The notes under the pieces were generated by a model. The model saw nothing but the letters and a program-made list of their open reading frames with translations, was not told the origin of the DNA and did no database searches. From contig JACQDN010000026.1 in the NCBI GenBank assembly GCA_016201105.1, positions 1-64,000 of the forward strand: a stretch of DNA of 64,000 bases. Reading direction: 5' to 3'. This document shows, piece after piece, positions 9,035 to 18,480 of the stretch. The position numbers and the translations under genes were made by a program. Position 1 is the first letter of the stretch. Each line of letters opens with the position of its first letter. This DNA is from Pseudomonadota bacterium (GTDB lineage: Bacteria > Pseudomonadota > Alphaproteobacteria > Micropepsales > Micropepsaceae).

Positions 9035-9922
9035 TCAGCCCTGCTTGCCGGATTTGTCGACGTCCATCTTCGTGATCGTCGCGTCGGCGGTGCCCCAACC
9101 ATTGCTGGCCCAAGCCTTGATGAGCACGAGGTATTTGCCGGTGGGCGCCGCCGAGCTCGGTACGTCGACGAACCAGCCGTAAACCGGCGGCAAGGATTTG
9201 CCTTCCTGCACGACTTTTGGCTTGAAGCCGGCGATCTGGTTGTAGTGCATCTCGCAAAGATGCGCCTTGCCCTTGTAGACGCCGGGCACGTTGGCCGGTT
9301 CATCCTTGAGGTATTTGAATTCGATGTTGTAGCGACGGCGGCCGTCGAACACCGGTGCAACCGTCCCGCAAGGATTTTTTGCATCCGCCTTGATGCCGGT
9401 CATTACCAGCGCGACTGCACTCATCGGATCGAGTGCTTCCTTTTTCTGCTGGCTGGAGACGGGATATTTGGTGAGGCTGTAGGGTGGATCGGCGAACACG
9501 GTGGGATCGGCATCCGTGAACGTCACTTTCACGCGCTGCTTCTTGTCGGCGCGGCGCTGATCGTAAGAATCGTAAACCGCCGGCTCCAGATTGTCGGAGG
9601 CAATAGTGCCGGTCGACGAGGCCTGGATATCCGACTTCCAGAAGAGACTTACGATACCGCTAGTTTGGAAAACCGAACTGGTTTTGTAGCTGTCTTTCGC
9701 CAGCTTGATGTTCACGTCGCTATGGCCGAAAGGTATGCCCCAGAAAGCGATGGTGTAGGCAACGCCCAGCGAGCCTTCGCCCGCCGGAGGAATCGCGGCA
9801 ATATTGGTGCGGTTCGCTTTGGACGCGTCGCCCGCGTACACCGCGGTTGCGGCAATGCCGGCGGTAGAAAGAGCAATCGCTGTCGCCATCGACAGGGAAC
9901 GGTGTGCACCAAGGGATTTCAT
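9035..9922 (-). CDS. DUF3108 domain-containing periplasmic protein
   Basis: 295 residues beginning with a signal peptide (MKSLGAHRSLSMATAIALSTAGIAATAVYAG). The body has the DUF3108 pattern: GVAYTIAFWGIPFGHSDVN near the start of the mature region, a middle segment of beta-strand character, and DGRRRYNIEF late in the chain. The family is common in alphaproteobacteria, beta-rich and exported; its function is not established. A GGAGT ribosome site precedes the ATG. It is divergent from meaB with an 88-base gap. Confidence 0.85.
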   Translation of the reverse strand: MKSLGAHRSLSMATAIALSTAGIAATAVYAGDASKANRTNIAAIPPAGEGSLGVAYTIAFWGIPFGHSDVNIKLAKDSYKTSSVFQTSGIVSLFWKSDIQASSTGTIASDNLEPAVYDSYDQRRADKKQRVKVTFTDADPTVFADPPYSLTKYPVSSQQKKEALDPMSAVALVMTGIKADAKNPCGTVAPVFDGRRRYNIEFKYLKDEPANVPGVYKGKAHLCEMHYNQIAGFKPKVVQEGKSLPPVYGWFVDVPSSAAPTGKYLVLIKAWASNGWGTADATITKMDVDKSGKQG

Positions 9923-10010
9923 GAACTACTCCTGTAACGCCGAATTTTCGTTTCCCCGCGTCGTCCCGAAACTAAGCCATGATAAAAGTCTTTGAAAAGA
10001 TGGTCCAATT

Positions 10011-11003
10011 ATGACCGGCCGCAAGGTAAAGACCGGAACCGGCGAATTGGCGCAAGCGCTCATGGCCGGGGATCGCCGCGCCTTGGCGCAAGCGATTACA
10101 TTAGTGGAATCCGCGAAAGCCAGCGATCGCGAACGGGCTGAAGCGCTGCTTTCCGCGCTTTTGCCGCGCACCGGCAAAGCCAAGCGCGTCGGAATTTCCG
10201 GTGCGCCGGGTGCGGGCAAATCGACGTTCATCGAAGCCTTCGGCCGTCACTTAACGTCACAGAAATTGAAGATCGCGGTACTGGCCGTTGATCCCTCCTC
10301 GCGCCGTTCCGGCGGCTCGATCTTGGGCGACAAGACGCGCATGGAAACGCTGGCGCGCGATCCCCTTGCGTTCATCCGCCCGTCGCCTGCGGGCGCCACG
10401 CTTGGCGGTGTTGCGCGGCGAACTCGCGAAGCGATGCTTCTGGCGGAGGCCTTCGGGTTCGATGTGGTGATCGTGGAAACCGTCGGCGTCGGGCAATCTG
10501 AAACTGCGGTCGCCGACATGGTCGATCTTTTCGTGCTGCTCGTCAGTCCCGGTGGCGGCGACGATCTGCAAGGCATCAAACGCGGCGTGATGGAACTGGC
10601 CGATCTTCTGATCGTGACGAAAGCGGACGGCGATCTTGCCAAAGCGGCCAATCGCGCCGCTTCGGACTATCACGGCGCGATGCATTTGATGCGGCCGAAA
10701 TATAAATCGCTCTATGCGGAGGTGCTCAAGGTCTCCGCGGTCGAAGGCAAGGGTATCGCCGAAGCCTGGATTGCGATGAAGGACTTCCACGCCGCGCTTT
10801 CCAAGGCAGGTCAATTGGCGGATCTGCGCCGCGAACAATCGCGCCGCTGGTTCTGGAGCGAAGTGCAGGCGGTGCTGACGGACGAAATCACAAACGATCC
10901 CAAAGCCGCCGCCGAAGCCGAACGGATCGAGGCCGACGTCATCAAGGGCAAAGCGTTGCCCTACGCCGCGGCGCGGGAACTGATCTGGCAGTTTCGGTCG
11001 TAA
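10011..11003 (+). CDS. meaB: Methylmalonyl-CoA mutase-associated GTPase MeaB
   Basis: 330 residues, a P-loop GTPase of the MeaB/ArgK type that protects and reloads adenosylcobalamin on methylmalonyl-CoA mutase. Walker A is GAPGAGKST at residues 64-72. VDPSSRRSGGSILGDKTRM, a diagnostic MeaB switch segment, follows at about residue 90, then ETVGVGQSE and the base-recognition motif TKAD. The position 3 kb after scpA supports a joint role. The ribosome site is weak. In many genomes the two genes are adjacent; here three genes lie between them. Confidence 0.96.
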   Translation: MTGRKVKTGTGELAQALMAGDRRALAQAITLVESAKASDRERAEALLSALLPRTGKAKRVGISGAPGAGKSTFIEAFGRHLTSQKLKIAVLAVDPSSRRSGGSILGDKTRMETLARDPLAFIRPSPAGATLGGVARRTREAMLLAEAFGFDVVIVETVGVGQSETAVADMVDLFVLLVSPGGGDDLQGIKRGVMELADLLIVTKADGDLAKAANRAASDYHGAMHLMRPKYKSLYAEVLKVSAVEGKGIAEAWIAMKDFHAALSKAGQLADLRREQSRRWFWSEVQAVLTDEITNDPKAAAEAERIEADVIKGKALPYAAARELIWQFRS

Positions 11004-11067
11004 CGGCTGCCGGACGCCCGGGGGCCGGTTGCAGGGGGGCAGATTCTCGACTGTCCGGGCCGGGCCG

Positions 11068-11087
11068 GGACAGGACAGGACAGGACA
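11068..11087. repeat. Four tandem GGACA units upstream of rpmB
   Basis: Four perfect copies of the pentamer GGACA occupy 11068-11087 in the gap between meaB and rpmB. The preceding stretch CTGTCCGGGCC can pair with GGCCGGGACAG, forming a GC-rich hairpin that overlaps the first repeat and may end meaB transcription. Unit number could vary by slippage. Confidence 0.6.
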
Positions 11088-11187
11088 GTATTCCTGACAG
11101 TCTCCCGAAACCTTGACGCTTCAAGGCCTCGCCACTAAGAGAGCGCCTCTTTCGAACCGAGCCCCAAGAGTCCTTAGAGAGAATCTC

Positions 11188-11478
11188 ATGTCGCGCCGCT
11201 GTGAACTGACGGGCAAAGCCGTGATGGTTGGCCACAATGTGAGCCACGCCAACAACAAGACGAAGCGGGTCTTCCGCCCCAATCTACAGCCGGTATCCCT
11301 GGCCAGCGACGCCCTTGGTCAGTCGGTGCGTCTGCGCATCTCGATGAACGCGCTGCGCACGGTGGACCGCATCGGCGGGCTCGACGCCTTCCTGTTGAAG
11401 GCCAAGGACGACACCCTTTCCGTCAAAGCGCTGCGCCTGAAGCGCCAGATCGCCAAGAAAATGGCTAAAGCGGCGTAA
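11188..11478 (+). CDS. rpmB: 50S ribosomal protein L28
   Basis: 96 residues, the size of alphaproteobacterial L28. It opens [24 protein letters not shown] and contains TKRVFRPNL, the standard L28 signature, followed by a basic C-terminus ([12 protein letters not shown]). It is a structural protein of the large ribosomal subunit near the L1 stalk and E site. The start at 11188 is preceded by AGAGAGAA. It appears to be a single-gene transcript with its own upstream region of about 185 bases. Confidence 0.98.
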   Translation: MSRRCELTGKAVMVGHNVSHANNKTKRVFRPNLQPVSLASDALGQSVRLRISMNALRTVDRIGGLDAFLLKAKDDTLSVKALRLKRQIAKKMAKAA

Positions 11479-11648
11479 ACCATACCAACGTCGCAAAACC
11501 GGCATAGCTTCTGCACCGTAATCCCTGTAATGTTTCAAAATGTGCCAGGCCGCATTGAGATGACGGTCGGCACGGGTGGGGTGCTGTGGGGTTCGAAGCG
11601 GGAGTGCGCGCCAATCCGCGGATTGGCGGGGGTCAGATAACAATCGGA

Positions 11649-12350
11649 ATGGTTGACGTGAGCGACGGGCGGTTGAGGCCGCTCGACATGATCGGTCGCG
11701 CGCATATCGCAAGGCCGTCGGGCTCCGGTTTCGGCGAAGCCGTCGTGGGCTTCCTGGCGGCGACGCTGCGTCTGGTGGTGCCGGTATTGCTGCTGCTCTC
11801 GCTTGGCGCAGCGATCTTCGTCTACGGCGATGTCCAGGCTCCGATGCTTTCCGCGATGAGCGAGGGTCATTGGCTGACGCTTGGCCTCGTGCTGCTGCCG
11901 CTGACGTTGTTTGCCGTGCAGCTCACCAATCGCCGCTACGGCGCCGGCTATGCCTTCGGGCAGGTGGTGCTGGCCTGGGGCGTCGCGCTGGCGACACTTC
12001 CGTTCACGCAAGGCGATCTTGCGACCCTGCGCGAAAACGTGACACCGGCGATGCGCGACGTGGCGGCCTTCGGCGGCGCGCTGTTCCTCGCTCAAATCGT
12101 CTCGATCGTATTCTTTGACCGCCTGCGGGGTCCGCGCTGGTGGAAGGCGCCGTTGTTCTCGACGCTCTTCGGCGGATTGGTGCTTTCGCTGGTCGCATTC
12201 CCGGCGGCGTTTGCCGGAACGCCGGTGGCGTGGAGCAGCCACATGGCCTTCTACCTGGGCTTCATGGTGGCCGCCGCGATCGCACTTTTGATCCCGTATT
12301 GGATCCTGCGGCCGGTCGTTCCACCGCTGTCGGGCTTCGGCGGCTACTGA
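11649..12350 (+). CDS. VUT-family membrane protein, putative queuosine-precursor transporter type
   Basis: About 233 residues, strongly hydrophobic with six or so membrane segments. Two stretches resemble VUT/YhhQ transporters: LTNRRYGAGYAFGQVVLAW in the first half, and QIVSIVFFDRLRGPRWWKAP with a following PLFSTLFGG, the conserved small-loop pattern of that family. YhhQ members import preQ0/preQ1; substrate here is not proven. The start is uncertain: I use the ATG at 11649 (MVDVSDG), and an in-frame ATG at 11586 is possible. The 3' end overlaps the convergent phytase-like gene by 7 bases. Confidence 0.6.
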   Translation: MVDVSDGRLRPLDMIGRAHIARPSGSGFGEAVVGFLAATLRLVVPVLLLLSLGAAIFVYGDVQAPMLSAMSEGHWLTLGLVLLPLTLFAVQLTNRRYGAGYAFGQVVLAWGVALATLPFTQGDLATLRENVTPAMRDVAAFGGALFLAQIVSIVFFDRLRGPRWWKAPLFSTLFGGLVLSLVAFPAAFAGTPVAWSSHMAFYLGFMVAAAIALLIPYWILRPVVPPLSGFGGY

Positions 12351-13369
12351 GCCAATTCAAACATCAAGAGCAGCGTGCGCTCGATCGACGAATAGTTGTC
12401 GTCCGAGACGATGTAGACGAGCGTCTTGCCTTGCGCGTCGCGGCGTAGCGCGATGCCCTCCATATTGTCGATGTTCTCGCGCATGGTGAAGGACGCGATC
12501 TCGCGGCCATCGAGAACCGCGCCGGGCTTTACATCTTTACCGTCGATTTCGCGCACGGCGATCACGACGCCCTGGAGCGGACCGAAATAGTGGCGCTCCA
12601 GCAGATAGAGATTGCCGTCCGGTCCGAAGGCGCCATCCGAGATTTCGTAGGGCGCATGGTCTTTCACTGAAAGGGTCTGGAAATCCACCGCATCACGTCC
12701 GCCCAACAGCCATGCACGGTGGTCGTTCGTGGTGGGATCGGCAGTTTCGGCGACGGTGAGCAGCGGTCCTTGCGGCATCGGCGTCAGGCTTTCCAGCCCG
12801 GAATTGAAGGGCAGGGTTTTGATGTCGGGCGGCGTAGGAAAGACCGATGGTCGGGCATCGAGACCGTCGCTCAAATCGTAGGTCCACACCCGGTGATTGC
12901 GTTCGAAGCTGATCGCGACCTTGCCGTCCGGTCCGCGCGGAGACAGGGCCGCAATCCCCTCGGCATCGCCTTCCTTGCCGCTCATCGCGCTGCCGGAAAG
13001 ATTGAGCATGTCGGCCAGTTCGCCGTGCTCCACAGCGATGAGATTGCCGCCGGCGTCGTAGACCAGGTTGGCGCGGAACCAATGGGCCTCGTCGGATTGC
13101 GCCAGCATGCGCTTGCCGTCGGCGCTGACGATCAAGCCCGATAGCCCGCCGAAGCGCTGGTCGTCCGAGGTGATCTGGATTCCGCCACGATAGATAAGCC
13201 GGCCAACGTGCCGTTCCTTGAGATTGGCCGGCGAAAGCGCAACGGACAGCGACGAGAGGCCGATGGCGTGCGGCAGGCCGTTCACGGCGGGTGCTTCGCT
13301 GGCGCAGGCGGACAACACCGCGCCGAGCGCGATCGCGCCGGCGCTCAGGAAGGAAAGCGTCCGCCTCAC
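12344..13369 (-). CDS. Phytase-like esterase-fold lipoprotein
   Basis: 341 residues with a lipoprotein signal peptide: LSAC is the lipobox, acylated Cys near residue 22. The mature part fits the 'esterase-like activity of phytase' family: [34 protein letters not shown], and [11 protein letters not shown] are the repeated acidic and glycine motifs of a beta-propeller. Substrate is not known. The ATG overlaps the cobT stop (ATGA at 13366-13369), so it is translationally coupled to cobT, although no functional link to cobalt insertion is known. Confidence 0.8.
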   Translation of the reverse strand: MRRTLSFLSAGAIALGAVLSACASEAPAVNGLPHAIGLSSLSVALSPANLKERHVGRLIYRGGIQITSDDQRFGGLSGLIVSADGKRMLAQSDEAHWFRANLVYDAGGNLIAVEHGELADMLNLSGSAMSGKEGDAEGIAALSPRGPDGKVAISFERNHRVWTYDLSDGLDARPSVFPTPPDIKTLPFNSGLESLTPMPQGPLLTVAETADPTTNDHRAWLLGGRDAVDFQTLSVKDHAPYEISDGAFGPDGNLYLLERHYFGPLQGVVIAVREIDGKDVKPGAVLDGREIASFTMRENIDNMEGIALRRDAQGKTLVYIVSDDNYSSIERTLLLMFELAQ

Positions 13370-15246
13370 GCAGCGACGGGGTGGCGGGCGTGGCGCACGC
13401 GCGAGGCGCGCGCCGCCTGGCCGGGGCGGCCGTGATCGCGTTCCTCCGCGAACAGCGAGATCAATTGCTCGGTCATCGCGCCGCCGAGTTGTTCGGCGTC
13501 CACGATGGTCACGGCCTTACGATAGTAGCGCGTCACGTCATGGCCGATGCCGATCGCGGTCAGTTCGACAGATGAACGCTCTTCGATCTCCTCGATCACT
13601 TTGCGCAGATGTTTCTCGAGATAATTGCCGGCATTGACCGAAAGCGTGGAGTCGTCCACCGGCGCGCCGTCGGAGATCACCATCAGAATTTTACGCTGCT
13701 CGGAGCGGGCGATGGTGCGGTTGTGCGCCCACATCAAGGCTTCACCGTCGATGTTTTCCTTGAGCAGGCCCTCGCGCATCATCAGGCCCAGATTGCGCCT
13801 GGCGCGCCGCCACGGCTCGTCGGCGGCCTTATAGACGATGTGGCGCAAATCGTTGAGGCGTCCGGGGTGAGGCGGCTTGCCGTCGGCGATCCATTTCTCG
13901 CGCGACTGTCCGCCTTTCCAGGCCCGCGTGGTGAAGCCGAGGATTTCGGTCTTCACCGCGCAGCGTTCCAGCGTGCGGGCTAGAATATCGGCGCACATCG
14001 CCGCCACCATGATGGGACGGCCGCGCATCGAGCCGGAATTGTCGAGCAGCAGGGTCACCATCGTGTCGCGGAAGGTCATGTCCTTCTCGCGCTTGAACGA
14101 GAGCGAGTGCATGGGGTCGATGATGATGCGCGGCAGGCGCGCCGTATCGAGCAAGCCTTCTTCGAGATCGAATTCCCAGGTTCGGTTTTGCTGCGCCATG
14201 AGCAGGCGCTGCAGCTTGTTGGCAAGCCGCGAGACCACGCCCTGCATGGATGAGAGCTGCTGATCGAGGAAACTGCGCAGCCGCGCCAGCTCCTCGGCGT
14301 CGCAAAGATCGGGAGCCGTCACCTCTTCGTCAAACTGGGTGGTGTGGATTTTGTAGCCCCAGTCGTCGGCATGGGAGAACGGCTGCTCCGGCCGCCAGGG
14401 CTTCATGCCCTCTTCGGCTTCCTGGGCGTCCGAGGGATCGGCGGTCTGTTCAGCCTGCATTTCGGCGGCCGTCTCTTCGCCTTCCTCGCCTTCGGCCTCG
14501 CTCATCTCCGCTTCGCTGATTTCGGAATCGGGATTGGCTTCGCTGGTGTCGCCGCCTTCCTCGGGTTGCGCGTCCGGGTCGCCGGATTCTTCGCTGTCGC
14601 CGTCGGCCTCGTCGGCGAGATCCTCGCCGAATTCCAGATCGCGCAGAATCGTACGGGTCAGTTTCGCGAACGCCTTCTGATCGCGCATGGTGTTTTCGAG
14701 CTTGGCGAGATCCTTGCCGGCGCGTTCCTCGATCCAAGGCCGCCACAGTTCGACCGCCTTGCGCGCGCTTTCCGGCGGGGCTTCGCCCGTCAGCTTTTCG
14801 CGCACGATCAAGCCTAGCGCGTCGGCGAGCGGCGCTTCAGAACGATCCTTGGCTTTGGCCATGCCGCGCGCGTTGCAGCGCGCTTCGATGCTGGCGGCGA
14901 GATTGCCCGCCACGCCCTTCATGGCGATGGCGCCGATGGATTCCACGCGCGCGGTTTCGGCCGCTTCGAAGATGGCGGCCGCGTCCGCCGATTGCGGCCG
15001 GAATTGGTCGTGCACTTTGTCTTCGTGGTAGGCGAGCCTCAGCGCATAGGCATCGCCCTGTCCGCGCACGATGGCGATTTCGTTGGGCGGCAGATTGCGC
15101 GAGGGCAGAGGCAGGCGTGCCTTCAAACCCTTCAGCGTCGGCTGTTCGGCGCTGAAATTGACTTCCAGCTCCGGCTCGCCCGCCATCGCGCGCACCGCGG
15201 TACCGACGGCGCGCTTGAAGGGCTCGGCCGGATTCTCCGGCTTCAT
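13366..15246 (-). CDS. cobT: Cobaltochelatase subunit CobT
   Basis: 626 residues from the ATG at 15246. CobT with CobS forms the AAA+ motor complex that works with CobN to insert cobalt into hydrogenobyrinate a,c-diamide in aerobic B12 synthesis. The N-terminal CobT domain spans roughly residues 1-280 and ends in a highly acidic linker (about 206-280). The C-terminal VWA domain has the MIDAS motif LLLDNSGSM at about residues 400-407. Overlaps of four bases join it to cobS upstream and to the phytase-like gene downstream, so the three probably share a transcript. CobN is not in the window. Some bacteria use CobST-like pairs for other chelations. Confidence 0.96.
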   Translation of the reverse strand: MKPENPAEPFKRAVGTAVRAMAGEPELEVNFSAEQPTLKGLKARLPLPSRNLPPNEIAIVRGQGDAYALRLAYHEDKVHDQFRPQSADAAAIFEAAETARVESIGAIAMKGVAGNLAASIEARCNARGMAKAKDRSEAPLADALGLIVREKLTGEAPPESARKAVELWRPWIEERAGKDLAKLENTMRDQKAFAKLTRTILRDLEFGEDLADEADGDSEESGDPDAQPEEGGDTSEANPDSEISEAEMSEAEGEEGEETAAEMQAEQTADPSDAQEAEEGMKPWRPEQPFSHADDWGYKIHTTQFDEEVTAPDLCDAEELARLRSFLDQQLSSMQGVVSRLANKLQRLLMAQQNRTWEFDLEEGLLDTARLPRIIIDPMHSLSFKREKDMTFRDTMVTLLLDNSGSMRGRPIMVAAMCADILARTLERCAVKTEILGFTTRAWKGGQSREKWIADGKPPHPGRLNDLRHIVYKAADEPWRRARRNLGLMMREGLLKENIDGEALMWAHNRTIARSEQRKILMVISDGAPVDDSTLSVNAGNYLEKHLRKVIEEIEERSSVELTAIGIGHDVTRYYRKAVTIVDAEQLGGAMTEQLISLFAEERDHGRPGQAARASRVRHARHPVAA

Positions 15247-16238
15247 GCCACCAGCACTTTGGCGGCGCTCTCGGGCAATTCGTCGCCGAAGGCACGCTGG
15301 TAGAACTCGGCGACGCTGGCGCGCTCGAGTTCGTCGCACTTGTTCAAGAAAGTAAGCCGGAAAGCGAAGCCGATATCCTTGAAGATTTCGGCATTTTCGG
15401 CCCAGGTGATGACCGTACGCGGGCTCATGACGGTCGACAGATCGCCATTGATGAAGGCATTGCGGGTCATGTCGGCGACCCGCACCATGGCCGAGATCGT
15501 CTTCTTGCCTTCGGCCGTCACCGCATAGCTTGGCGTCTTGGAGAGCACGATGTTCACTTCGGCGTCGTGCGGCAGGTAGTTGAGCGTGGCGACGATGCTC
15601 CAGCGGTCCATCTGGCCCTGATTGATCTGCTGCGTGCCGTGATAGAGGCCGGTGGTATCGCCAAGACCGATAGTGTTCGTCGTCGAGAACAGACGGAAGG
15701 CCGGATGCGGCTTGATCACCTTGTTCTGGTCCAGCAGGGTCAACCGGCCCTGGACTTCGAGCACGCGCTGAATGACGAACATCACATCGGGACGGCCGGC
15801 GTCATACTCGTCGAATACCAGCGCCACGGGATGCTGAAGCGCCCACGGCAACAGACCTTCGCGGAATTCGGTGATCTGCTGACCGTCCTTGAGAACGATC
15901 GCGTCTTTGCCGATGAGATCGATACGGCTGATGTGGCTGTCGAGGTTGATGCGGATGCACGGCCAGTTAAGGCGCGAGGCGACCTGTTCGATATGGGTGG
16001 ATTTTCCCGTGCCGTGATAGCCCTGGATCATCACGCGGCGGTTGAAGGCAAAGCCGGACAGGATCGCGAGCGTCGTCTCGCGGTCGAAGCGATAGGCCGG
16101 ATCGCGCTCGGGCACGTATTCATTGCTCTTGGAAAACGCAGGCACCTTCATGGCGGTGTCGAAGCCGAAAAGGGCTTTCACATCCACCGTCGTGTCGGGC
16201 GTCAGGACGGCATCAAGCCCCTGTGGAACAGCATTCAT
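15243..16238 (-). CDS. cobS: Cobaltochelatase subunit CobS (AAA+ ATPase)
   Basis: 331 residues, a MoxR-like AAA+ ATPase. Walker A is GYHGTGKST at residues 73-81, Walker B is [13 protein letters not shown], and [16 protein letters not shown] is a conserved CobS pore-loop segment. The N-terminal part ([13 protein letters not shown]) also matches CobS. It assembles with CobT as a hexameric chaperone for cobalt insertion. cobS and cobT overlap by ATGA. The DnaJ-like gene lies 80 bases upstream on the same strand, an order repeated in other alphaproteobacteria. Confidence 0.97.
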   Translation of the reverse strand: MNAVPQGLDAVLTPDTTVDVKALFGFDTAMKVPAFSKSNEYVPERDPAYRFDRETTLAILSGFAFNRRVMIQGYHGTGKSTHIEQVASRLNWPCIRINLDSHISRIDLIGKDAIVLKDGQQITEFREGLLPWALQHPVALVFDEYDAGRPDVMFVIQRVLEVQGRLTLLDQNKVIKPHPAFRLFSTTNTIGLGDTTGLYHGTQQINQGQMDRWSIVATLNYLPHDAEVNIVLSKTPSYAVTAEGKKTISAMVRVADMTRNAFINGDLSTVMSPRTVITWAENAEIFKDIGFAFRLTFLNKCDELERASVAEFYQRAFGDELPESAAKVLVA

Positions 16239-16318
16239 TGTGTGGGTCCGGCTCTCTTAAATCTCTGGGCGGGGGTTACCGCCGCTTGAGGGATGGGCGC
16301 AAGGAAGCGTTGCGCCTC

Positions 16319-16915
16319 TTAGGTCATGCCAGACGCGCGCAGCACGCCATAGGCTTTGATAACCTGTTTCAGCCGCTCCTCGGCGCCCCGATCGCCGCCG
16401 TTTGCGTCGGGATGAAACCGCTTTACGAGTTCCTTATACCTCGCCTTGATCTCTAGCAAGGTGGCGCTTGGTTCCAGGTTTAGTGCTTCCAAAGCAACAA
16501 GTTGCGGCCGTGTGAGACGGCGTTCCGGCGGCCTGACATGCGGCTTTTCCGTAACGTCACCCATCAAACCGAAATGATCGTAATAGCGATATGCGTCCTC
16601 ACCATTGCGGACGCGCGCGGCGCGCTTGCCGAGCGGCCAGGTCGGACGGTGCCCGGTGATGGCGTCATTGCGGAACGATTCGATGTCTTTCTCGCTCATG
16701 CCCTTGAAGTAATCCCACTGCTCGTTATGGGCGCGGGCGTGCTCCAGGCAAAACCACAGGTGCTCGTTAAGCCTGTTGGGACCTCTCGGCAGACGATGCG
16801 TCGCGCTTTCCGCGCAATTGGGGCTCGCGCAGGGTCGAGGCGCTTTCGGCTCCGGCTTCGCATCCGGTTTGATCCGGATGTCTTTCTTGAAGCGCGAGGA
16901 ATGCAGTCTGGCCAT
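16319..16915 (-). CDS. DnaJ-domain protein
   Basis: 198 residues from the ATG at 16915. The C-terminal 60 residues are a J domain: ALNLEPSATLLEIKARYKEL then the hallmark HPD in RFHPDANG, then a helix ending YGVLRASG. The N-terminal part is basic with two cysteine pairs in CASPNCAESATHR and is shared by alphaproteobacterial homologues encoded next to cobS. It probably stimulates DnaK on an unknown client. The bolA relic lies immediately upstream in the opposite direction. Confidence 0.88.
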   Translation of the reverse strand: MARLHSSRFKKDIRIKPDAKPEPKAPRPCASPNCAESATHRLPRGPNRLNEHLWFCLEHARAHNEQWDYFKGMSEKDIESFRNDAITGHRPTWPLGKRAARVRNGEDAYRYYDHFGLMGDVTEKPHVRPPERRLTRPQLVALEALNLEPSATLLEIKARYKELVKRFHPDANGGDRGAEERLKQVIKAYGVLRASGMT

Positions 16916-17012
16916 GTGGAAATTATGGGCTCGGTTGGAAAAAAAACAAGAAAACGAATTGCTTGACAGAAGCGTTATACCTGTTGGATCACATTGGGGT
17001 GCTTGTCGCCGA

Positions 17013-17144
17013 CATGATCCGTTTGGTGGCATGACGCGCGTTGCCCGCCAACGCCGCGTCTATGACGTTCTTGCCGAGGAGATGAAAACACGCGTTCATG
17101 CGCTCGCGCTGGAAACCCTCACTCCGGACGAGGCCCGAAAATAA
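17013..17144 (+). pseudogene. bolA: bolA relic, N-terminal half missing
   Basis: The plus-strand reading HDPFGGMTRVARQRRVYDVL continues to ALETLTPDEARK and stops at 17144. This equals the C-terminal half of BolA: the recognition helix region with RVARQR and the ending HALALETLTPDE. The first 50 or so residues, with the HxGH region used with glutaredoxin, are absent: the DNA upstream back to the divergent DnaJ-like gene has no BolA similarity I can see. A 37-residue product from ATG 17031 could be made but would lack the fold. In relatives a full bolA sits here, divergent from the dnaJ-like gene. Confidence 0.7.
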
Positions 17145-18440
17145 TCAAGCGTTCGCACTTGCCGTCGTCGCCATTTCCGATTTAGCCGGCGGCGTCACGC
17201 GAAGGGCTGTGATCTGATTGCGCTGGCGGCGCAGGACCTCGAACTTGAAACCGTAAAACGCGAAACGTTGCCCCACTTCGGGGATCGTCCGCGCCTCGTG
17301 AATGACCAGTCCCGCCAGCGTTGTCGCTTCGTCTTCCGGCAGATTCCACTCCAGCGCGCGGTTGATGTCGCGCACGGGGATCGCGCCGTCGATGTTGAAC
17401 GAGCCGTCCGGCTGCGGACGAATGCCGGCGCGGGCAGCGACGGCGTGCTCATCGGGGATATCGCCCAGGATTTCCTGCAGGATGTCTTCGAGCGTGATGA
17501 GGCCCTGCAGCGTGCCGTATTCGTCGACCACCAGCGCGAAATGCGAGCGGCGTTCCTTAAAGGAGCGCAGCTGTTCTTCCAGCGTGGTGGTGTCGGGCGC
17601 GAACCAGGGCTCGGCCAGCAGCGAGAGAATGTCGAAGCCCTTCAGCGAGCCGCCGCGACGGGCATATTCGCGCATGACTTCGCGGGTATGCAGCAGACCA
17701 ATGATGTTGTCCGGCGTTTCGCGCCACACCGGAACGCGCGAGTGGTTGGCCGCGAGCAGCGCATCGAACAGAGCGCTTGGCTCCTGATCGGCGTCGATCG
17801 CAACCATGTTCTTGCGGTGAATCATCACGTCGGCGATCTTGAGGTCGACCAGGTCCAGCACGCCGCCGATCATGTCGCGGTGTTCGCGCTCCACGGTACC
17901 TTCAATGTGATGCAGATCGACGGTGCCTCGGATCTCTTCATGCGCCGGCATCAGCGGTTCGCCGCTTTCTTCCCTCACGCCGAAAAGGCCGAGAACCCGC
18001 CAGACAAACCATTGCACGGCGCGCACGATCGGGCCCAGCACGCTGACGATGGGACGCAAGGGCCGCGCGATATTGAGCGCCAGCATGTCGGTGCGAACGA
18101 TCGCTAGCGTCTTTGGCAACACTTCCACGAAGACCAGAATGACGAGCGTCATCACACCGGTTGCGATCGCGATACCGCGCTCGCCGAATAGGGTGGTGAA
18201 CACCACCGTCGCCAGCGCCGAGACGAAGATGTTGAGAAAGGTGTTGCCGAGCAGGATGGCGCCGATCAGGCTCTCGCGGTCGCTTACCAGGATGTTCACG
18301 CTGCGCGCGCGCGAGGAGCCTTCCTTCTCCAGCTGGTGCATGCGTCCGCGCGAGACGGCGGTAAGCGCTGTTTCGGCGGCCGCGAAGATCCCCGACAGGA
18401 TGAGCAGCACGACCATGAGGATGAGAACTGAGGTTGTCAT
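17145..18440 (-). CDS. CNNM/CBS/CorC_HlyC-domain membrane protein
   Basis: 431 residues. An N-terminal CNNM (DUF21) domain of about 190 residues has four membrane segments with the ILSGIFAAAETALTAVSR signature and FVEVLPKTLAI. A CBS pair follows (VMIHRKNMVAID and the FDILSLLAEPWFAP region), then FALVVDEYGTLQGLITLEDIL, a CBS-2 hallmark, and a C-terminal CorC_HlyC domain. Such proteins are linked to magnesium/cobalt export and are often misnamed hemolysins. The stop abuts that of the bolA relic. aroB and aroK are upstream on the same strand, 40 bases away. Confidence 0.93.
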   Translation of the reverse strand: MTTSVLILMVVLLILSGIFAAAETALTAVSRGRMHQLEKEGSSRARSVNILVSDRESLIGAILLGNTFLNIFVSALATVVFTTLFGERGIAIATGVMTLVILVFVEVLPKTLAIVRTDMLALNIARPLRPIVSVLGPIVRAVQWFVWRVLGLFGVREESGEPLMPAHEEIRGTVDLHHIEGTVEREHRDMIGGVLDLVDLKIADVMIHRKNMVAIDADQEPSALFDALLAANHSRVPVWRETPDNIIGLLHTREVMREYARRGGSLKGFDILSLLAEPWFAPDTTTLEEQLRSFKERRSHFALVVDEYGTLQGLITLEDILQEILGDIPDEHAVAARAGIRPQPDGSFNIDGAIPVRDINRALEWNLPEDEATTLAGLVIHEARTIPEVGQRFAFYGFKFEVLRRQRNQITALRVTPPAKSEMATTASANA

Positions 18441-18480
18441 GTCTATGTCCCTGCGGCCGAAGGGGCCGCGTACCGCAATA

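Noticed and set aside
17145-18440. Hemolysin
   Set aside because: The CNNM-CBS-CorC_HlyC layout indicates a metal-ion transport-related membrane protein; hemolysin is a legacy name.
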